Assembly: GCA_023703555.1 (NCBI GenBank)
Contig: CP097968.1
Location: 455,451-519,450, forward strand
Direction of reading: 5' to 3'
Origin: SAR86 cluster bacterium
GTDB lineage: Bacteria; Pseudomonadota; Gammaproteobacteria; Magnimaribacterales; TMED112
Length of the DNA: 64,000 nt
Shown here piece by piece: positions 1 to 8,422 of this stretch; the stretch's first letter is position 1, and the number at the start of each line of letters is the position of its first letter. The notes below the pieces were generated by a model. It was not told where the DNA came from. It was given only the letters and a program-made list of their open reading frames with translations, and did not search any database. A program made the translations under genes and the position numbers.

Positions 1-1
1 T

Positions 2-205
2 ATGGTTCTTAAAGGAAGAGGTGCATATTTTGATTATGATTCTATTGAAGTTATAAAACATCCAATTCATATTGATGAAAAAGGAATCCCCAGAAGTTTT
101 AACTTAACAAACGGATCAGGTGTTTCTGATCATTTTCCAATAGTTGCCAGTGTAAAATTTAATATGGCGGAGAGACAGGGATTCGAACCCTGGAAGCCCT
201 ATTAA
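2..205 (+). CDS. C-terminal end of an endonuclease/exonuclease/phosphatase-fold protein (5' end outside window)
   Basis: The open frame enters from the left window edge, so only the last ~67 residues are visible. The segment SGVSDHFPIVASVKF has the Ser-Asp-His-(Phe)-Pro-Ile signature that closes the active site of the endonuclease/exonuclease/phosphatase superfamily (DNase I-like, sphingomyelinase-like), where Asp and His are catalytic. The fold should end at about VKFN. The last 13 residues are encoded by the reverse complement of the tRNA-Ser 3' half, because the stop codon lies inside the tRNA gene. Substrate cannot be told from this fragment. The family assignment rests on one motif, so it is moderate. 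Confidence 0.6.
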   Translation: MVLKGRGAYFDYDSIEVIKHPIHIDEKGIPRSFNLTNGSGVSDHFPIVASVKFNMAERQGFEPWKPY

Positions 206-255
206 GGCTTGCTGGTTTTCAAGACCAGTGCATTCAACCGCTCTGCCATCTCTCC
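165..255 (-). tRNA. tRNA-Ser(UGA)
   Basis: Read on the minus strand this is a 91-base class II tRNA with a seven-base acceptor stem (GGAGAGA pairing with TCTCTCC), a D-arm, the anticodon loop CTTGAAA giving UGA, a long variable arm typical of serine tRNAs, the T-loop TTCGAAT and an encoded CCA end. Its 3' half overlaps the end of the plus-strand gene at the window edge. Its last 23 bases differ at one position from those of the tRNA-Ser(CGA) near 18.9 kb. Confidence 0.95.
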
Positions 256-314
256 TAACGGCGTTATTATAAGTTATTTTAGTGTACGAAAAATAGAGAC
301 TATAATTATTCGAA

Positions 315-1343
315 ATGAAAAGATTACAAATTTTCGGTTCAACACCATCTCCTTATACTCAAAAAATTCTTTCGTTACTAAGATATCGCCGCATACCATA
401 TGATGTTCATTGGGGTCAAACTCAAAAAAGGCTTGAAGAACAAGGTATAGAGTTGCCTAAGCCTGTGTTGTTGCCTGTTATTCTTTTTGAAAATGAAGAT
501 AATAAAATGATTGCCACTACAGATTCAACTCCTATCATCAGAAGACTTGAGAGCGATTACAATGTAAGGCAAGTCGTTCCTAATGACCCTGCTCTATCAT
601 TTATTAATTATCTGCTTGAAGATTTTGCTGATGAGTGGCTTACAAAGTATATGTTTCACTATAGATGGCACTTTGATAAAGATATTTCTAAAGCAGGAGA
701 TATTCTACCTTTGGTAGAATTCGAAAAACGTCTATCAAAGGAAGAGCATCAGCAAATTAAAGACTTTATTATTGGACGACAAACGAAAAGATTATGGGTG
801 GTTGGCTCGAACAACAAGACTGCTAATTTAATTGACAAGAGTTTTAAAAGATTTATTAAACTATTTAATGAGCATCTACAAAATGCTCCTTTTTTACTTG
901 GCAATAAGCCATCTTCAGCTGATTTTGCCTTTTATGGCCAACTATCGCAACTAGTAAACTTTGACCCAACACCCAGAAAGATATGTCATCAATTAGCTCC
1001 AAGAGTAGTAGCATGGGTTGAAGTTATGACCGATTTATCAGGAATTAATTCCGATACTAAAGATTGGATAAATCTAGAGGAAAACCCATCAACATTAAAG
1101 GATATATTTTATGAATTTGGGAAAATGTACGCTCCACTTTTAGTAAAAAATGCTGAAGCTGTTGCAAGTGAAATGGATAATTGGGAAGTTGATATTGAGG
1201 GCTCTTTATGGAAACAAAAAACTTTTAGCTATCAAGCAAAATGCTTAAATTGGATTCGGGATGAATTTAACACTCTCAACGATAAAGATCAGATTAGAAT
1301 CAGAGAGTTTCTCAAAGGTACAAATAGTGAACAAATATTGTAG
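315..1343 (+). CDS. Glutathione S-transferase family protein
   Basis: A 342-residue cytosolic protein. The N-terminus (about residues 3-80) is a thioredoxin-like domain with a Ser-Pro-Tyr-Thr-Gln motif where glutathione transferases hold their catalytic Ser/Cys, followed by the cis-proline context KPVLLPVI and the glutathione-contacting Asp-Ser-Thr (ATTDSTPII). The GST C-terminal helical domain follows, with the conserved capping region LLGNKPSSADFAFYGQL near residues 190-210. It is longer than usual GSTs (200-230), with extra sequence between the domains and at the C-terminus. The next gene starts 19 bp downstream on the same strand. Substrate unknown. Confidence 0.8.
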   Translation: MKRLQIFGSTPSPYTQKILSLLRYRRIPYDVHWGQTQKRLEEQGIELPKPVLLPVILFENEDNKMIATTDSTPIIRRLESDYNVRQVVPNDPALSFINYLLEDFADEWLTKYMFHYRWHFDKDISKAGDILPLVEFEKRLSKEEHQQIKDFIIGRQTKRLWVVGSNNKTANLIDKSFKRFIKLFNEHLQNAPFLLGNKPSSADFAFYGQLSQLVNFDPTPRKICHQLAPRVVAWVEVMTDLSGINSDTKDWINLEENPSTLKDIFYEFGKMYAPLLVKNAEAVASEMDNWEVDIEGSLWKQKTFSYQAKCLNWIRDEFNTLNDKDQIRIREFLKGTNSEQIL

Positions 1344-1362
1344 ATATGGGTAAAATACCTAC

Positions 1363-2358
1363 ATGAGTAAAGTTTTATTAACAGGTATCTCTGGATATAT
1401 TGCGATGCATTGTGCAAAAGAGCTTCTCGTCAGAGGGTATGAAATTAATGCAACTGTTCGTAATTTGGACAAAGTAGATGCAATTTCTGATGCTTTGGCG
1501 CAATATTCTGTGGATCCTTCAAAAATTAATTTCTACAAGACTGATCTATTAAGCAATGAAAACTGGGACAAGGCAATTGAAGGTTGCGATAATGTTTTGC
1601 ACGTAGCATCACCCTACCCTTTTAAACAACCCAAAGATGAAAATGAACTTATTAAGCCAGCAGTAGAAGGTACTGAGCGAGTAGTATCTTTAGCGCTAAA
1701 AAATAATATAAAAAAAATAGTTGTCACGTCTTCTGTTGCAGCAATTTCTTCAGGTCACACAAAAAGCGAGTATAGTGAAAAAGATTGGAGCATGGTGGAA
1801 AAAGCAATTCCAGCATACCCAAAAAGCAAAGCACTAGCAGAAAAAAAAGCTTGGGAGCTCATCAAAAGCTCTAAAACGAAAACAGAACTCACAGTACTCA
1901 ATCCAGCTGGTGTTATTGGACCTTCTTTAACATCTGATATTAGTTCAACTCAGATACTAATTGCTGGATTAATTAATGGAAAAATACCAATTAACCTACC
2001 ACTTCATTTAGGATATGTGGATGTAAGAGATGTAGCGCTTGCCCACATCATAGCGCTTGAGAATTCCAAATCAAATGGAGAAAGAATTATATTGTCAAAT
2101 ACTGAATTATGGACAAAAGATGTGTCAAAAATACTTCGAGAATCAGGATACAATGCTCCAAAATTTACTGTGTCAATTTTGGGAGCAAGATTAATGTCTT
2201 ACCTTGTATCTGATTTAAAATCAATTCGAAGGTTTTTAGGTAAAAAAATGACAAAAAATAGCTCAAAGGCTGAAGATATCCTAGGAATAAAGTATCGAGA
2301 TATAAAGGAATCTATCTTAGATGAAGCAAAAAGCCTGCAAAAATTCGGTTTCGCGTAA
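1363..2358 (+). CDS. NAD(P)-dependent epimerase/dihydroflavonol-reductase-like protein
   Basis: A 331-residue extended short-chain dehydrogenase. The N-terminal Rossmann signature TGISGYIAMHCA (residues 7-18) binds NAD(P). Catalytic residues are visible as Ser123/Ser124 in VVTSSVAA and the pair Tyr152-x3-Lys156 in AYPKSKAL. The NPAGVIGPSL segment is typical of the dihydroflavonol-4-reductase/cinnamoyl-CoA reductase branch, suggesting reduction of an aldehyde or ketone. It probably shares a transcript with the glutathione transferase upstream (19 bp gap) and converges with gcvP, whose stop is 4 bp away. Exact substrate not predictable. Confidence 0.85.
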   Translation: MSKVLLTGISGYIAMHCAKELLVRGYEINATVRNLDKVDAISDALAQYSVDPSKINFYKTDLLSNENWDKAIEGCDNVLHVASPYPFKQPKDENELIKPAVEGTERVVSLALKNNIKKIVVTSSVAAISSGHTKSEYSEKDWSMVEKAIPAYPKSKALAEKKAWELIKSSKTKTELTVLNPAGVIGPSLTSDISSTQILIAGLINGKIPINLPLHLGYVDVRDVALAHIIALENSKSNGERIILSNTELWTKDVSKILRESGYNAPKFTVSILGARLMSYLVSDLKSIRRFLGKKMTKNSSKAEDILGIKYRDIKESILDEAKSLQKFGFA

Positions 2359-2362
2359 ACTT

Positions 2363-5176
2363 TTATTTAAATTCTTTAAGGCTGGGACAAGAACACACTA
2401 AATTTCTATCGCCATAAACATTATCAACCCTTCCTATTGGTGGCCAAAATTTATGATTTTTAGTTTGTTTATTTGGGTAATATGCAACATTCTTTGAATA
2501 TGGATACTGCCATTCTTTTACAAGATCATCAACGCAATGAGGTGCATTTTTTAGGAGATTGTTATCTTTATCACTTGTACCGTTTTCGATATCTGTAATT
2601 TCATTTCTTATACCAATCATTGCATCACAAAACCGATTTAACTCCTCTAGAGATTCGCTTTCAGTAGGTTCAATCATTAAGGTTCCTGCGACTGGCCAAG
2701 ACATTGTTGGAGCATGAAATCCATAATCAATAAGTCTCTTTGCAATATCTTCAGCTTCAATACCACAGCTTTCCTTAAAGGGCCTTACATCAATAATGCA
2801 TTCATGTGCTACCAGTCCACCTCTTCCTGTGTATAGGATCTTAAAATGGTCTTTAAGTCTTTTTGCAAGATAATTCGTACTCAAAATAGCTACTTGAGTG
2901 GCTTTGCGTAAGGATTCTTCCCCCATCATAGCAATATACATCCAGCTTATGGGTAAAATACTAGCACTGCCAAAATGTGTTCCAGAAATAGAATATTCTT
3001 GATCAGATTGTTTTAAAGGGTCCGCTGGTAAATAAGGTACAAGTTTGTCAACTACCCCAATGGGTCCAATCCCAGGACCTCCACCACCATGAGGTATACA
3101 AAAGGTCTTGTGAAGGTTTAAATGTGAAACATCTCCCCCAAACTCTCCAGGGTAACAAGTACCAACCATGGCATTGAAATTCGCGCCATCAATGTATATG
3201 AAACCACCAAAGCTATGAATTAATTCGCAAACATCACGAACTTTTTCTTCAAAAACACCATGCGTGGACGGATAAGTAATCATCATTGCTGCAATGTTTT
3301 CTTTATGAACCCTCACTTTATTATTTAGATCCTCAAAATCAATATCACCATTTTCATCACAATCAATAACTACAACCTCATAACCAACCATTTGTGCAGA
3401 CGCAGGATTTGTACCATGCGCTGACTCGGGTATCAAACAGATGTTTCGATTCAGCTCTCCCTTCGCTTTATGGTAGCCATCAATAGCTAGCAAACCTGCA
3501 TATTCACCTTGTGAACCAGCATTGGGTTGTAAAGAAATTGCTTCATACCCCGTTAATTGTGAAAGCCAATCTTCGAGGTTATTGATTATTTCTGTATATC
3601 CCTGTGTTTGATCACTCGGAGCATGTGGATGCATATTTGCAAAACCATTCCATCCTACAGGTATCATTTCAGAAGTTGCATTTAGTTTCATGGTACAAGA
3701 ACCTAGAGGAATCATAGATCTATCTAAGGCTAAATCCTTATCACCTAATTTTCTAATGTATCTCATGAGTTGTGTTTCTGAATGATAGCTATTGAACACT
3801 TCATGTGTAAGAAAAGTTGAGGTTCTATGAAGATTCTTTGGGATGCATTCTGTGAACTTTTCCAAAGAATTATTTTTATCTATAAATAAATTTAGGAGTG
3901 TGTTGATATCTTCATCTTTGGTTAACTCATCAAAGCTAACACCTAAAAGATCAGTTGAAATTTGCCTTAAATTAATTTTATTTTTAACAGCTTGTTGATG
4001 AATTTTTCTGGCGTCATCAACTTTTATCACCAATGTATCAAAAAAAGAATTATTTATTACGTTATAACCTCTTTCAAGTAATTTATTAGCAAATTGCTTC
4101 GTTTTAGAGTTCACCCTAAGAGCAATTTCTTTCAGACCTTGTGGCCCATGATAAATTGCATAAAAACTTGACATTATTGCAAGTAAAGCCTGGGCTGTGC
4201 AGATGTTGCTTGTAGCTTTTTCTCGTCTAATATGTTGTTCTCTAGTTTGCAATGCCAATCGATAGCAAGGCCTGCCTTTGGAGTCTTTTGTTAGACCAAT
4301 TAATCTTCCTGGTAATGAACGCTTAAATTCATCTTTAATTGCCATAAATCCTGCATGGGGGCCCCCAAACCCCATTGGAACACCAAATCTTTGAGCAGAT
4401 CCAACGACAATGTCGGCACCAAATTCGCCAGGAGGTTTTAAAAGTGTCAAGGCCAGTAAATCTGATCCTACTATCAAAAGACCTTTATTATCATGCATTT
4501 GTTTGGAAATTAATGACAAATCCTCAATAGCGCCATTGGCGTTTGGGTATTGAAAATAACTTCCAAAATAATCTTTAGTTTTATCTGGCAGGCTTCCAAC
4601 TTCAACATTAACTCCTAGAGGTTTTGCTCTTGATTTGATTATTGATATTGTCTGTTGAAATGTTTTTTCATTTACAAAAAAATTATTGGATTTAGATTTA
4701 GCGACTCTTCTTGCAAGCATCATTGCTTCTGCTGCAGAAGTAGGCTCATCTAGAAGAGAAGCATTTGATAAATCCATGCCCGTAAGATCTGAAATCAAGG
4801 TTTGATAATTCATTAATGCTTCCAGTCTACCTTGGGCTATTTCTGGTTGATATGGTGTGTAAGATGTATACCAACCAGGATTTTCAAAAACGTTACGCTT
4901 AATTACTGCCGGCACATTGCAATTATAGAAACCCTGACCAATAAAGCTTTTAAAAACTTTATTCTTTTTTGAAATTTGTTTTAAGGCTTTAAGTGCTGAT
5001 GGTTCGTCAAGGGGTTTTGGCAGGTTTAATTTTTTTTTATCGTATATAGAGTCGGGTATCAGACTTGAAAGAAAATCTTCCATGCTTTCATAACCAAGAT
5101 CATGAAGAATATGTTTGATTTCTGCATCTTTTAGACCGATATGTCTTTTTGCAAATTCTTTTGATTCTAGGCCCAT
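2363..5176 (-). CDS. gcvP: Glycine dehydrogenase (decarboxylating), P protein
   Basis: A full-length 937-residue P protein of the glycine cleavage system. It decarboxylates glycine with pyridoxal phosphate and passes the aminomethyl group to the lipoyl arm of GcvH. Both fused halves of the homodimeric type are present: the N-terminal half begins KRHIGLKDAEI and contains GFGGPHAGFMA, and the C-terminal half carries the PLP-lysine motif HLNLHKTFCIPHGGGGPG. It is the last gene of ridA-gcvT-gcvH-gcvP, 11 bp after gcvH. The gene is intact. In marine bacteria this pathway feeds one-carbon units from glycine. Confidence 0.98.
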   Translation of the reverse strand: MGLESKEFAKRHIGLKDAEIKHILHDLGYESMEDFLSSLIPDSIYDKKKLNLPKPLDEPSALKALKQISKKNKVFKSFIGQGFYNCNVPAVIKRNVFENPGWYTSYTPYQPEIAQGRLEALMNYQTLISDLTGMDLSNASLLDEPTSAAEAMMLARRVAKSKSNNFFVNEKTFQQTISIIKSRAKPLGVNVEVGSLPDKTKDYFGSYFQYPNANGAIEDLSLISKQMHDNKGLLIVGSDLLALTLLKPPGEFGADIVVGSAQRFGVPMGFGGPHAGFMAIKDEFKRSLPGRLIGLTKDSKGRPCYRLALQTREQHIRREKATSNICTAQALLAIMSSFYAIYHGPQGLKEIALRVNSKTKQFANKLLERGYNVINNSFFDTLVIKVDDARKIHQQAVKNKINLRQISTDLLGVSFDELTKDEDINTLLNLFIDKNNSLEKFTECIPKNLHRTSTFLTHEVFNSYHSETQLMRYIRKLGDKDLALDRSMIPLGSCTMKLNATSEMIPVGWNGFANMHPHAPSDQTQGYTEIINNLEDWLSQLTGYEAISLQPNAGSQGEYAGLLAIDGYHKAKGELNRNICLIPESAHGTNPASAQMVGYEVVVIDCDENGDIDFEDLNNKVRVHKENIAAMMITYPSTHGVFEEKVRDVCELIHSFGGFIYIDGANFNAMVGTCYPGEFGGDVSHLNLHKTFCIPHGGGGPGIGPIGVVDKLVPYLPADPLKQSDQEYSISGTHFGSASILPISWMYIAMMGEESLRKATQVAILSTNYLAKRLKDHFKILYTGRGGLVAHECIIDVRPFKESCGIEAEDIAKRLIDYGFHAPTMSWPVAGTLMIEPTESESLEELNRFCDAMIGIRNEITDIENGTSDKDNNLLKNAPHCVDDLVKEWQYPYSKNVAYYPNKQTKNHKFWPPIGRVDNVYGDRNLVCSCPSLKEFK

Positions 5177-5187
5177 TTTTTTTATGC

Positions 5188-5574
5188 TTATTCTTGGCTA
5201 AATTTTTGGTAAGCCTCTAAATCAAGCATTTCATTTAGTTCATTAATATTTTGTGGCTTAACTTTAAAAAACCAACCTTGATTGTAAGGCGATGAGTTAA
5301 TAATTTCTGGACTTGAAACTAAATTCTCATTAACTTCCATTACTTCTCCAGATATTGGAGTATAGACGTCAGATGCCGCTTTTACAGATTCTACAACAGC
5401 AACACTTGCCTTCATTTCAATGTTGCCACCTACTTCTGGGAGTTCAACAAAGACAATATCACCTAAAAGTTCTTGCGCGTGATTTGAAATACCAACTGTA
5501 ACCGTACCATCATCTTCGATACGAGCCCATTCATGAGATTCTAAAAATTTCAGGTTTTTTTCATCAATTGACAT
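5188..5574 (-). CDS. gcvH: Glycine cleavage system H protein
   Basis: A 128-residue lipoyl carrier of the glycine cleavage complex that shuttles the aminomethyl intermediate between GcvP, GcvT and lipoamide dehydrogenase. The lipoylated lysine is Lys65 in [13 protein letters not shown], and the typical start [17 protein letters not shown] and the end [10 protein letters not shown] are present. Length is normal for the family. The stop codon of gcvT lies directly beside its start, so the genes are translated in sequence. No oddity. Confidence 0.98.
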   Translation of the reverse strand: MSIDEKNLKFLESHEWARIEDDGTVTVGISNHAQELLGDIVFVELPEVGGNIEMKASVAVVESVKAASDVYTPISGEVMEVNENLVSSPEIINSSPYNQGWFFKVKPQNINELNEMLDLEAYQKFSQE

Positions 5575-6615
5575 TTAAGTAAGACTTTTTAAAAAATTGT
5601 TATTACAAAAGTTTAAATCAATTTCTTTATCTCTCAAGAACGATGTGCCAATATCCCCATGATTTTTTTCTATTCTACAGAACCCTATATTTTTTTTGAA
5701 GGTTGGACTCCAGGTACCGCTTGTTACAATGCCTTTACAATTTTTTGTTCTTACAACTGCCCCACTTCTTAAAACACCTCTTTCTTCTGTATAGAATCCT
5801 GTTAACACCTTTGTTTTATCGACATTAGTTAGGGCTTGTTTTCCAATGAAGTCTCTATTTTTGTCGTTTAAGTCAACTGTCCAGGCAATATTTGAATCAT
5901 AAGGCGAGTTACTCTTTGTCATATCTGCCCCAAATAAATTTAATCCAGCTTCTAGACGTAATGTGTCCCTTGCAGCAAGTCCAATTGGTTTTATTCCATC
6001 TGATATAAACTGATCCCAAATTTTAGTACCATTAATTGCATCACTCACAATCTCATATCCATTTTCTCCTGTATACCCAGTACCTGAAATCATCATATCT
6101 TGATCATGAGTTAACTCAAATTTTGCTATTTTATTGTTGGTTAGTCTTGTTATATGTTTATGAGCACTAGGACCTTGTAAAGATATAATGGAATGCTCAG
6201 GCCTAAAGTTGACATCAACTGCAAATTGTCTCCCCCATTGCCTCAACCAATCATAATTTTGTTCACGTGTTGCACAATTTGAAATTATTCTAAAGTTGTT
6301 TTGACCCAGACCATAGACAATCAGATCATCCAATATACCACCATCTTCATCTAAAAGAGGTGAGTATAATGCTTTTGTTTCTCCAGAAATTTTGGCGACA
6401 TCATTTGGAAGTAGAAATCTTAAAAATTCTTGTTGTTCAGGGCCTGTTAAATCAAATACAGCCATATGTGAAACGTCAAAAATTCCTACATTAGATCTAA
6501 CTTCTAGGTGTTCAGTTAATTGAGATCCATAGTGTAGCGGCATTTCCCAGCCAGAGAAATCAACCATATAACCACCATGTTCTTTATGAAAATGATTTAG
6601 ATAAGTTTTCTTCAT
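5575..6615 (-). CDS. gcvT: Glycine cleavage system T protein (aminomethyltransferase)
   Basis: A 346-residue tetrahydrofolate-dependent aminomethyltransferase that releases ammonia and gives methylene-tetrahydrofolate. Recognised from the N-terminal GWEMPLHYGSQLTEHLEVRSNVGIFDVSHM, the central GYTGENGYEI and the C-terminal GWSP-like SGTWSPTFKKNIGF region. It lies between ridA (ATGA overlap at 6612-6615) and gcvH. Slightly shorter than E. coli GcvT but with all core segments. Confidence 0.97.
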   Translation of the reverse strand: MKKTYLNHFHKEHGGYMVDFSGWEMPLHYGSQLTEHLEVRSNVGIFDVSHMAVFDLTGPEQQEFLRFLLPNDVAKISGETKALYSPLLDEDGGILDDLIVYGLGQNNFRIISNCATREQNYDWLRQWGRQFAVDVNFRPEHSIISLQGPSAHKHITRLTNNKIAKFELTHDQDMMISGTGYTGENGYEIVSDAINGTKIWDQFISDGIKPIGLAARDTLRLEAGLNLFGADMTKSNSPYDSNIAWTVDLNDKNRDFIGKQALTNVDKTKVLTGFYTEERGVLRSGAVVRTKNCKGIVTSGTWSPTFKKNIGFCRIEKNHGDIGTSFLRDKEIDLNFCNNNFLKSLT

Positions 6616-6977
6616 TTAGAAACAAGAAACTCTATCTCTACACAAGCTCCAAAAGCTAGGTCTGCAACTCCAAATGTACTCCTCACAGGATAGGGTTTAG
6701 AAAGATGCTCTAGATATACTGCATTAAAGTCTTGAAACTCACCCATGTTTTTCAGCATTACCAAAGCTTTTACAACATTTGAGTAATTTAGTTGGTAGAA
6801 GTCTAAATTCTGTTTAAGGTTTTTAAAAATTTGTCTTGTTTCAGCAATTACACCACCCTTCACAAGACCGTTATCATCCAACCCCATCATTCCAGAAAAT
6901 TGAATTAAATTACCCATATCTAGTGCATCAGAATAAGGAGTATTTTTTACATCAGAGATAACAGTTTTAAATTTCAT
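6612..6977 (-). CDS. ridA: RidA/YjgF family enamine-imine deaminase
   Basis: A protein of the RidA family, which hydrolyses reactive enamine/imine intermediates released by PLP enzymes. The trimer-core signature is present (NLIQFSGMMGLDD and the C-terminal PVRSTFGVADLAFGACVEIEFLVSK with the active-site Arg and VEIE). I prefer the ATG at 6977 (121 residues), because the other ATG at 7001 abuts the T-tract of a strong terminator hairpin and would add an atypical MLKSLRKI leader. It overlaps gcvT and opens the gcv operon. This suggests it protects the cell from products of serine/glycine PLP enzymes. Confidence 0.85.
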   Translation of the reverse strand: MKFKTVISDVKNTPYSDALDMGNLIQFSGMMGLDDNGLVKGGVIAETRQIFKNLKQNLDFYQLNYSNVVKALVMLKNMGEFQDFNAVYLEHLSKPYPVRSTFGVADLAFGACVEIEFLVSK

Positions 6978-7000
6978 AATTTTTCTAAGAGATTTTAACA

Positions 7001-7084
7001 TCAAAAAAAAGGGAAACTAAAAGCTTCCCTAAATAGTTTATAGTCATCGACATATGTGGGGGCATGACTAAGGCATATAAACTA
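7001..7084 (-). promoter_or_regulatory. Candidate attenuator or riboswitch leader of ridA-gcvTHP
   Basis: On the minus strand three segments compete. Segment A (TAGTTTATA, 7076-7084) pairs perfectly with B (TATAAACTA, 7034-7042), enclosing a second stem GTCAT/ATGAC (7064-7068 with 7043-7047) and a 16-base loop. Downstream, AGGGAAGC-TTTTA-GTTTCCCT (7010-7030) followed by eight T is a classic terminator ending at the first gene. Segment C inside the terminator (TAGTTT, 7014-7019) repeats A and can pair with B, which would break the terminator. That is the arrangement of an attenuator. I do not see the conserved motifs of the known glycine riboswitch. The ligand is unknown. Confidence 0.5.
7010..7030 (-). 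terminator. Rho-independent terminator in the gcv leader
   Basis: Eight-base-pair stem AGGGAAGC/GTTTCCCT with a five-base loop, then T8 on the minus strand directly before the ATG at 7001. It either ends a short leader RNA or acts as the expression platform of the leader described above. Confidence 0.7.
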
Positions 7085-7189
7085 AAGTAATGTTAGATGG
7101 GCAATGTTAAAGATAAGTGACTCTTTATCAACTTAATTGTAAAACCATAATCTGCTTGTATGGCTCCAAAAAATATGTAAAATTTGATC

Positions 7190-7390
7190 ATGGCAGCAAA
7201 CAAGCAACAAAAAGTTTATTTAATTCCTGAAGGTGAATCCAGAGATAGCCATACATACCACTACACTGTTGTTAAGACTAAAAAATTTATCCAGGAGAAT
7301 GAGAAACTTAAGATTAAGAAATTTAATCCTGTAAAGCGCAAACACGAATGGTTTGTGGAGGCAAAGCTACCACCACATAGCAAAAACTAG
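7190..7390 (+). CDS. rpmG: 50S ribosomal protein bL33
   Basis: A 66-residue basic protein. The core YHYTVVKTKK...LKIKKFNPVKRKHEWFVEAK matches bL33 (consensus LxLKKYDPVxRKHVxYKEAK), part of the large ribosomal subunit near the E site. The zinc-binding cysteines of some L33 forms are absent, as in the E. coli type. An in-frame TTG lies two codons upstream, but the ATG at 7190 gives the usual MAxx start. rpmB, its usual partner, is not adjacent. The longer N-terminus (KQQKVYLIPEGESRDSH) is unusual. Confidence 0.85.
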   Translation: MAANKQQKVYLIPEGESRDSHTYHYTVVKTKKFIQENEKLKIKKFNPVKRKHEWFVEAKLPPHSKN

Positions 7391-7419
7391 TTTTAATAAA
7401 TTAATATCAAAATGGATCT

Positions 7420-7800
7420 ATGAACAGAGCAAATAAAATTTTTGAATATTTAGAAGATTTTATATTATCGGTAATTGCTTTAATGACTATTGGGGCTGTT
7501 GGCTTTGAACTTTATGAGGTTTTTAATCGAGGGACTATTACTCTAGCAGATCTTTTATTAATGTTCATTTATGCTGAGGTCTTAGGTATGGTAGCTGTTT
7601 ACTTTAGAAGCCATGTACTCCCTGTGATATACCCATTATTTATAGGCATTACAGCACTTGCACGTTTAATTGTGCTTCAAGGGAAAGATTCTGTCCCAGA
7701 ACAACTAATTTTTGAGGCTGGTTCAATTCTACTTCTTAGTTTTGCTGCTTTGTTGCTCAAAGATGTAAAGGTAAGCCTTTCTCAAAACAACAAAAAATAA
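7420..7800 (+). CDS. PsiE-like (phosphate-starvation-inducible) membrane protein
   Basis: A 126-residue integral membrane protein with four predicted transmembrane segments (about residues 12-30, 42-62, 68-85, 98-114). The order of motifs (ALMTIGAVGFELYEVF, LADLLLMFIYAEVLGMVAVYF, YPLFIGITALARLIVL) resembles the PsiE family, whose E. coli founder is induced by phosphate starvation and has no known function. It follows rpmG by 29 bp on the same strand. The family assignment is by motif memory. Confidence 0.7.
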   Translation: MNRANKIFEYLEDFILSVIALMTIGAVGFELYEVFNRGTITLADLLLMFIYAEVLGMVAVYFRSHVLPVIYPLFIGITALARLIVLQGKDSVPEQLIFEAGSILLLSFAALLLKDVKVSLSQNNKK

Positions 7801-7804
7801 TAAA

Positions 7805-8242
7805 TTAATTTAATATAACTATCATTAAATTTAACATTAAAGCAAAGCAAATCCAGAGAACATACGGTAAGTAAAGAATAAAGCTAAACCATTTTTCTTT
7901 TTTAAAAAGAATATCCAATAAATAAATATTTAGGCCAACAAGAATTAATATATCTAATAATGACAATACGGGATTTTCAAAAACAAAGAATAACCATCCC
8001 CATAAGCTATTCAGTATCAGCTGTGATATGAAAATGTAAAAGATTATTTTTGCATTAAGATAGCTGACAACTGCCATGAAAATGTACAAAACTGGCCAAA
8101 CGATTCCAAAAATGTAAGTGGGAGGATTGAAAAATGGTTTCTCAAGCGCATCATACCAATTTGAATCACCCATACCATTAGCCAAAGCACCAATGTATGC
8201 TGCGAAAAAAGTTAAAATTGGAAGCAAGATTTTCAGTTTCAT
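7805..8242 (-). CDS. tspO: TspO/MBR family tryptophan-rich sensory protein
   Basis: A 145-residue membrane protein with five hydrophobic helices. TspO hallmarks are present: WYDALEKPFFNPPTYIFGIVW in the first loop/second helix, PVLYIFMAVVSYL, and LILNSLWGWLFFVFENP. The family binds porphyrins and modulates responses to oxygen, light and tetrapyrrole level in bacteria. It converges with the PsiE-like gene (4 bp apart). The presence of light-linked genes elsewhere in the window fits, but there is no local operon partner. Confidence 0.92.
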   Translation of the reverse strand: MKLKILLPILTFFAAYIGALANGMGDSNWYDALEKPFFNPPTYIFGIVWPVLYIFMAVVSYLNAKIIFYIFISQLILNSLWGWLFFVFENPVLSLLDILILVGLNIYLLDILFKKEKWFSFILYLPYVLWICFALMLNLMIVILN

Positions 8243-8261
8243 GTATTATATTTTAGCATTT

Positions 8262-8336
8262 GCCTTCTTAGTTAAATGGATATAACAGCTCCCTCCTAAG
8301 GAGTAGTTGCAGGTTCGATTCCTGCAGAGGGCACCA
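8262..8336 (+). tRNA. tRNA-Arg(CCU)
   Basis: A 75-base cloverleaf with acceptor GCCTTCT/AGAGGGC (one G-U pair), anticodon stem GCTCC/GGAGT, loop CTCCTAA giving CCU, T-arm GCAGG-TTCGATT-CCTGC and encoded CCA. It sits between divergently placed tspO and the alternative oxidase gene. Confidence 0.95.
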
Positions 8337-8365
8337 ACATTTTATTAGGTTAATTAAAAATAACA

Positions 8366-8393
8366 TTGATAAAAGTAAATCTATAAATATATT
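8366..8393 (+). promoter_or_regulatory. Candidate sigma-70 promoter for the alternative oxidase operon
   Basis: TTGATA (8366-8371) and TATATT (8388-8393) are each one mismatch from consensus and are separated by 16 bases, about 30 bases before the start codon at 8423. In such AT-rich sequence chance matches are common, so this is a weak call. Confidence 0.3.
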
Positions 8394-8422
8394 ATATGTA
8401 TAACCATAAATAACATTTATAG

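Noticed and set aside
209-403. Plus-strand open frame over the tRNA-Ser promoter region
   Set aside because: It overlaps the start of the glutathione transferase gene in another frame and has no protein-like features.
7001-7183. Known glycine riboswitch upstream of the gcv operon
   Set aside because: The conserved purine-rich motifs and tandem aptamer layout are not visible. Only an uncharacterised leader structure is supported.
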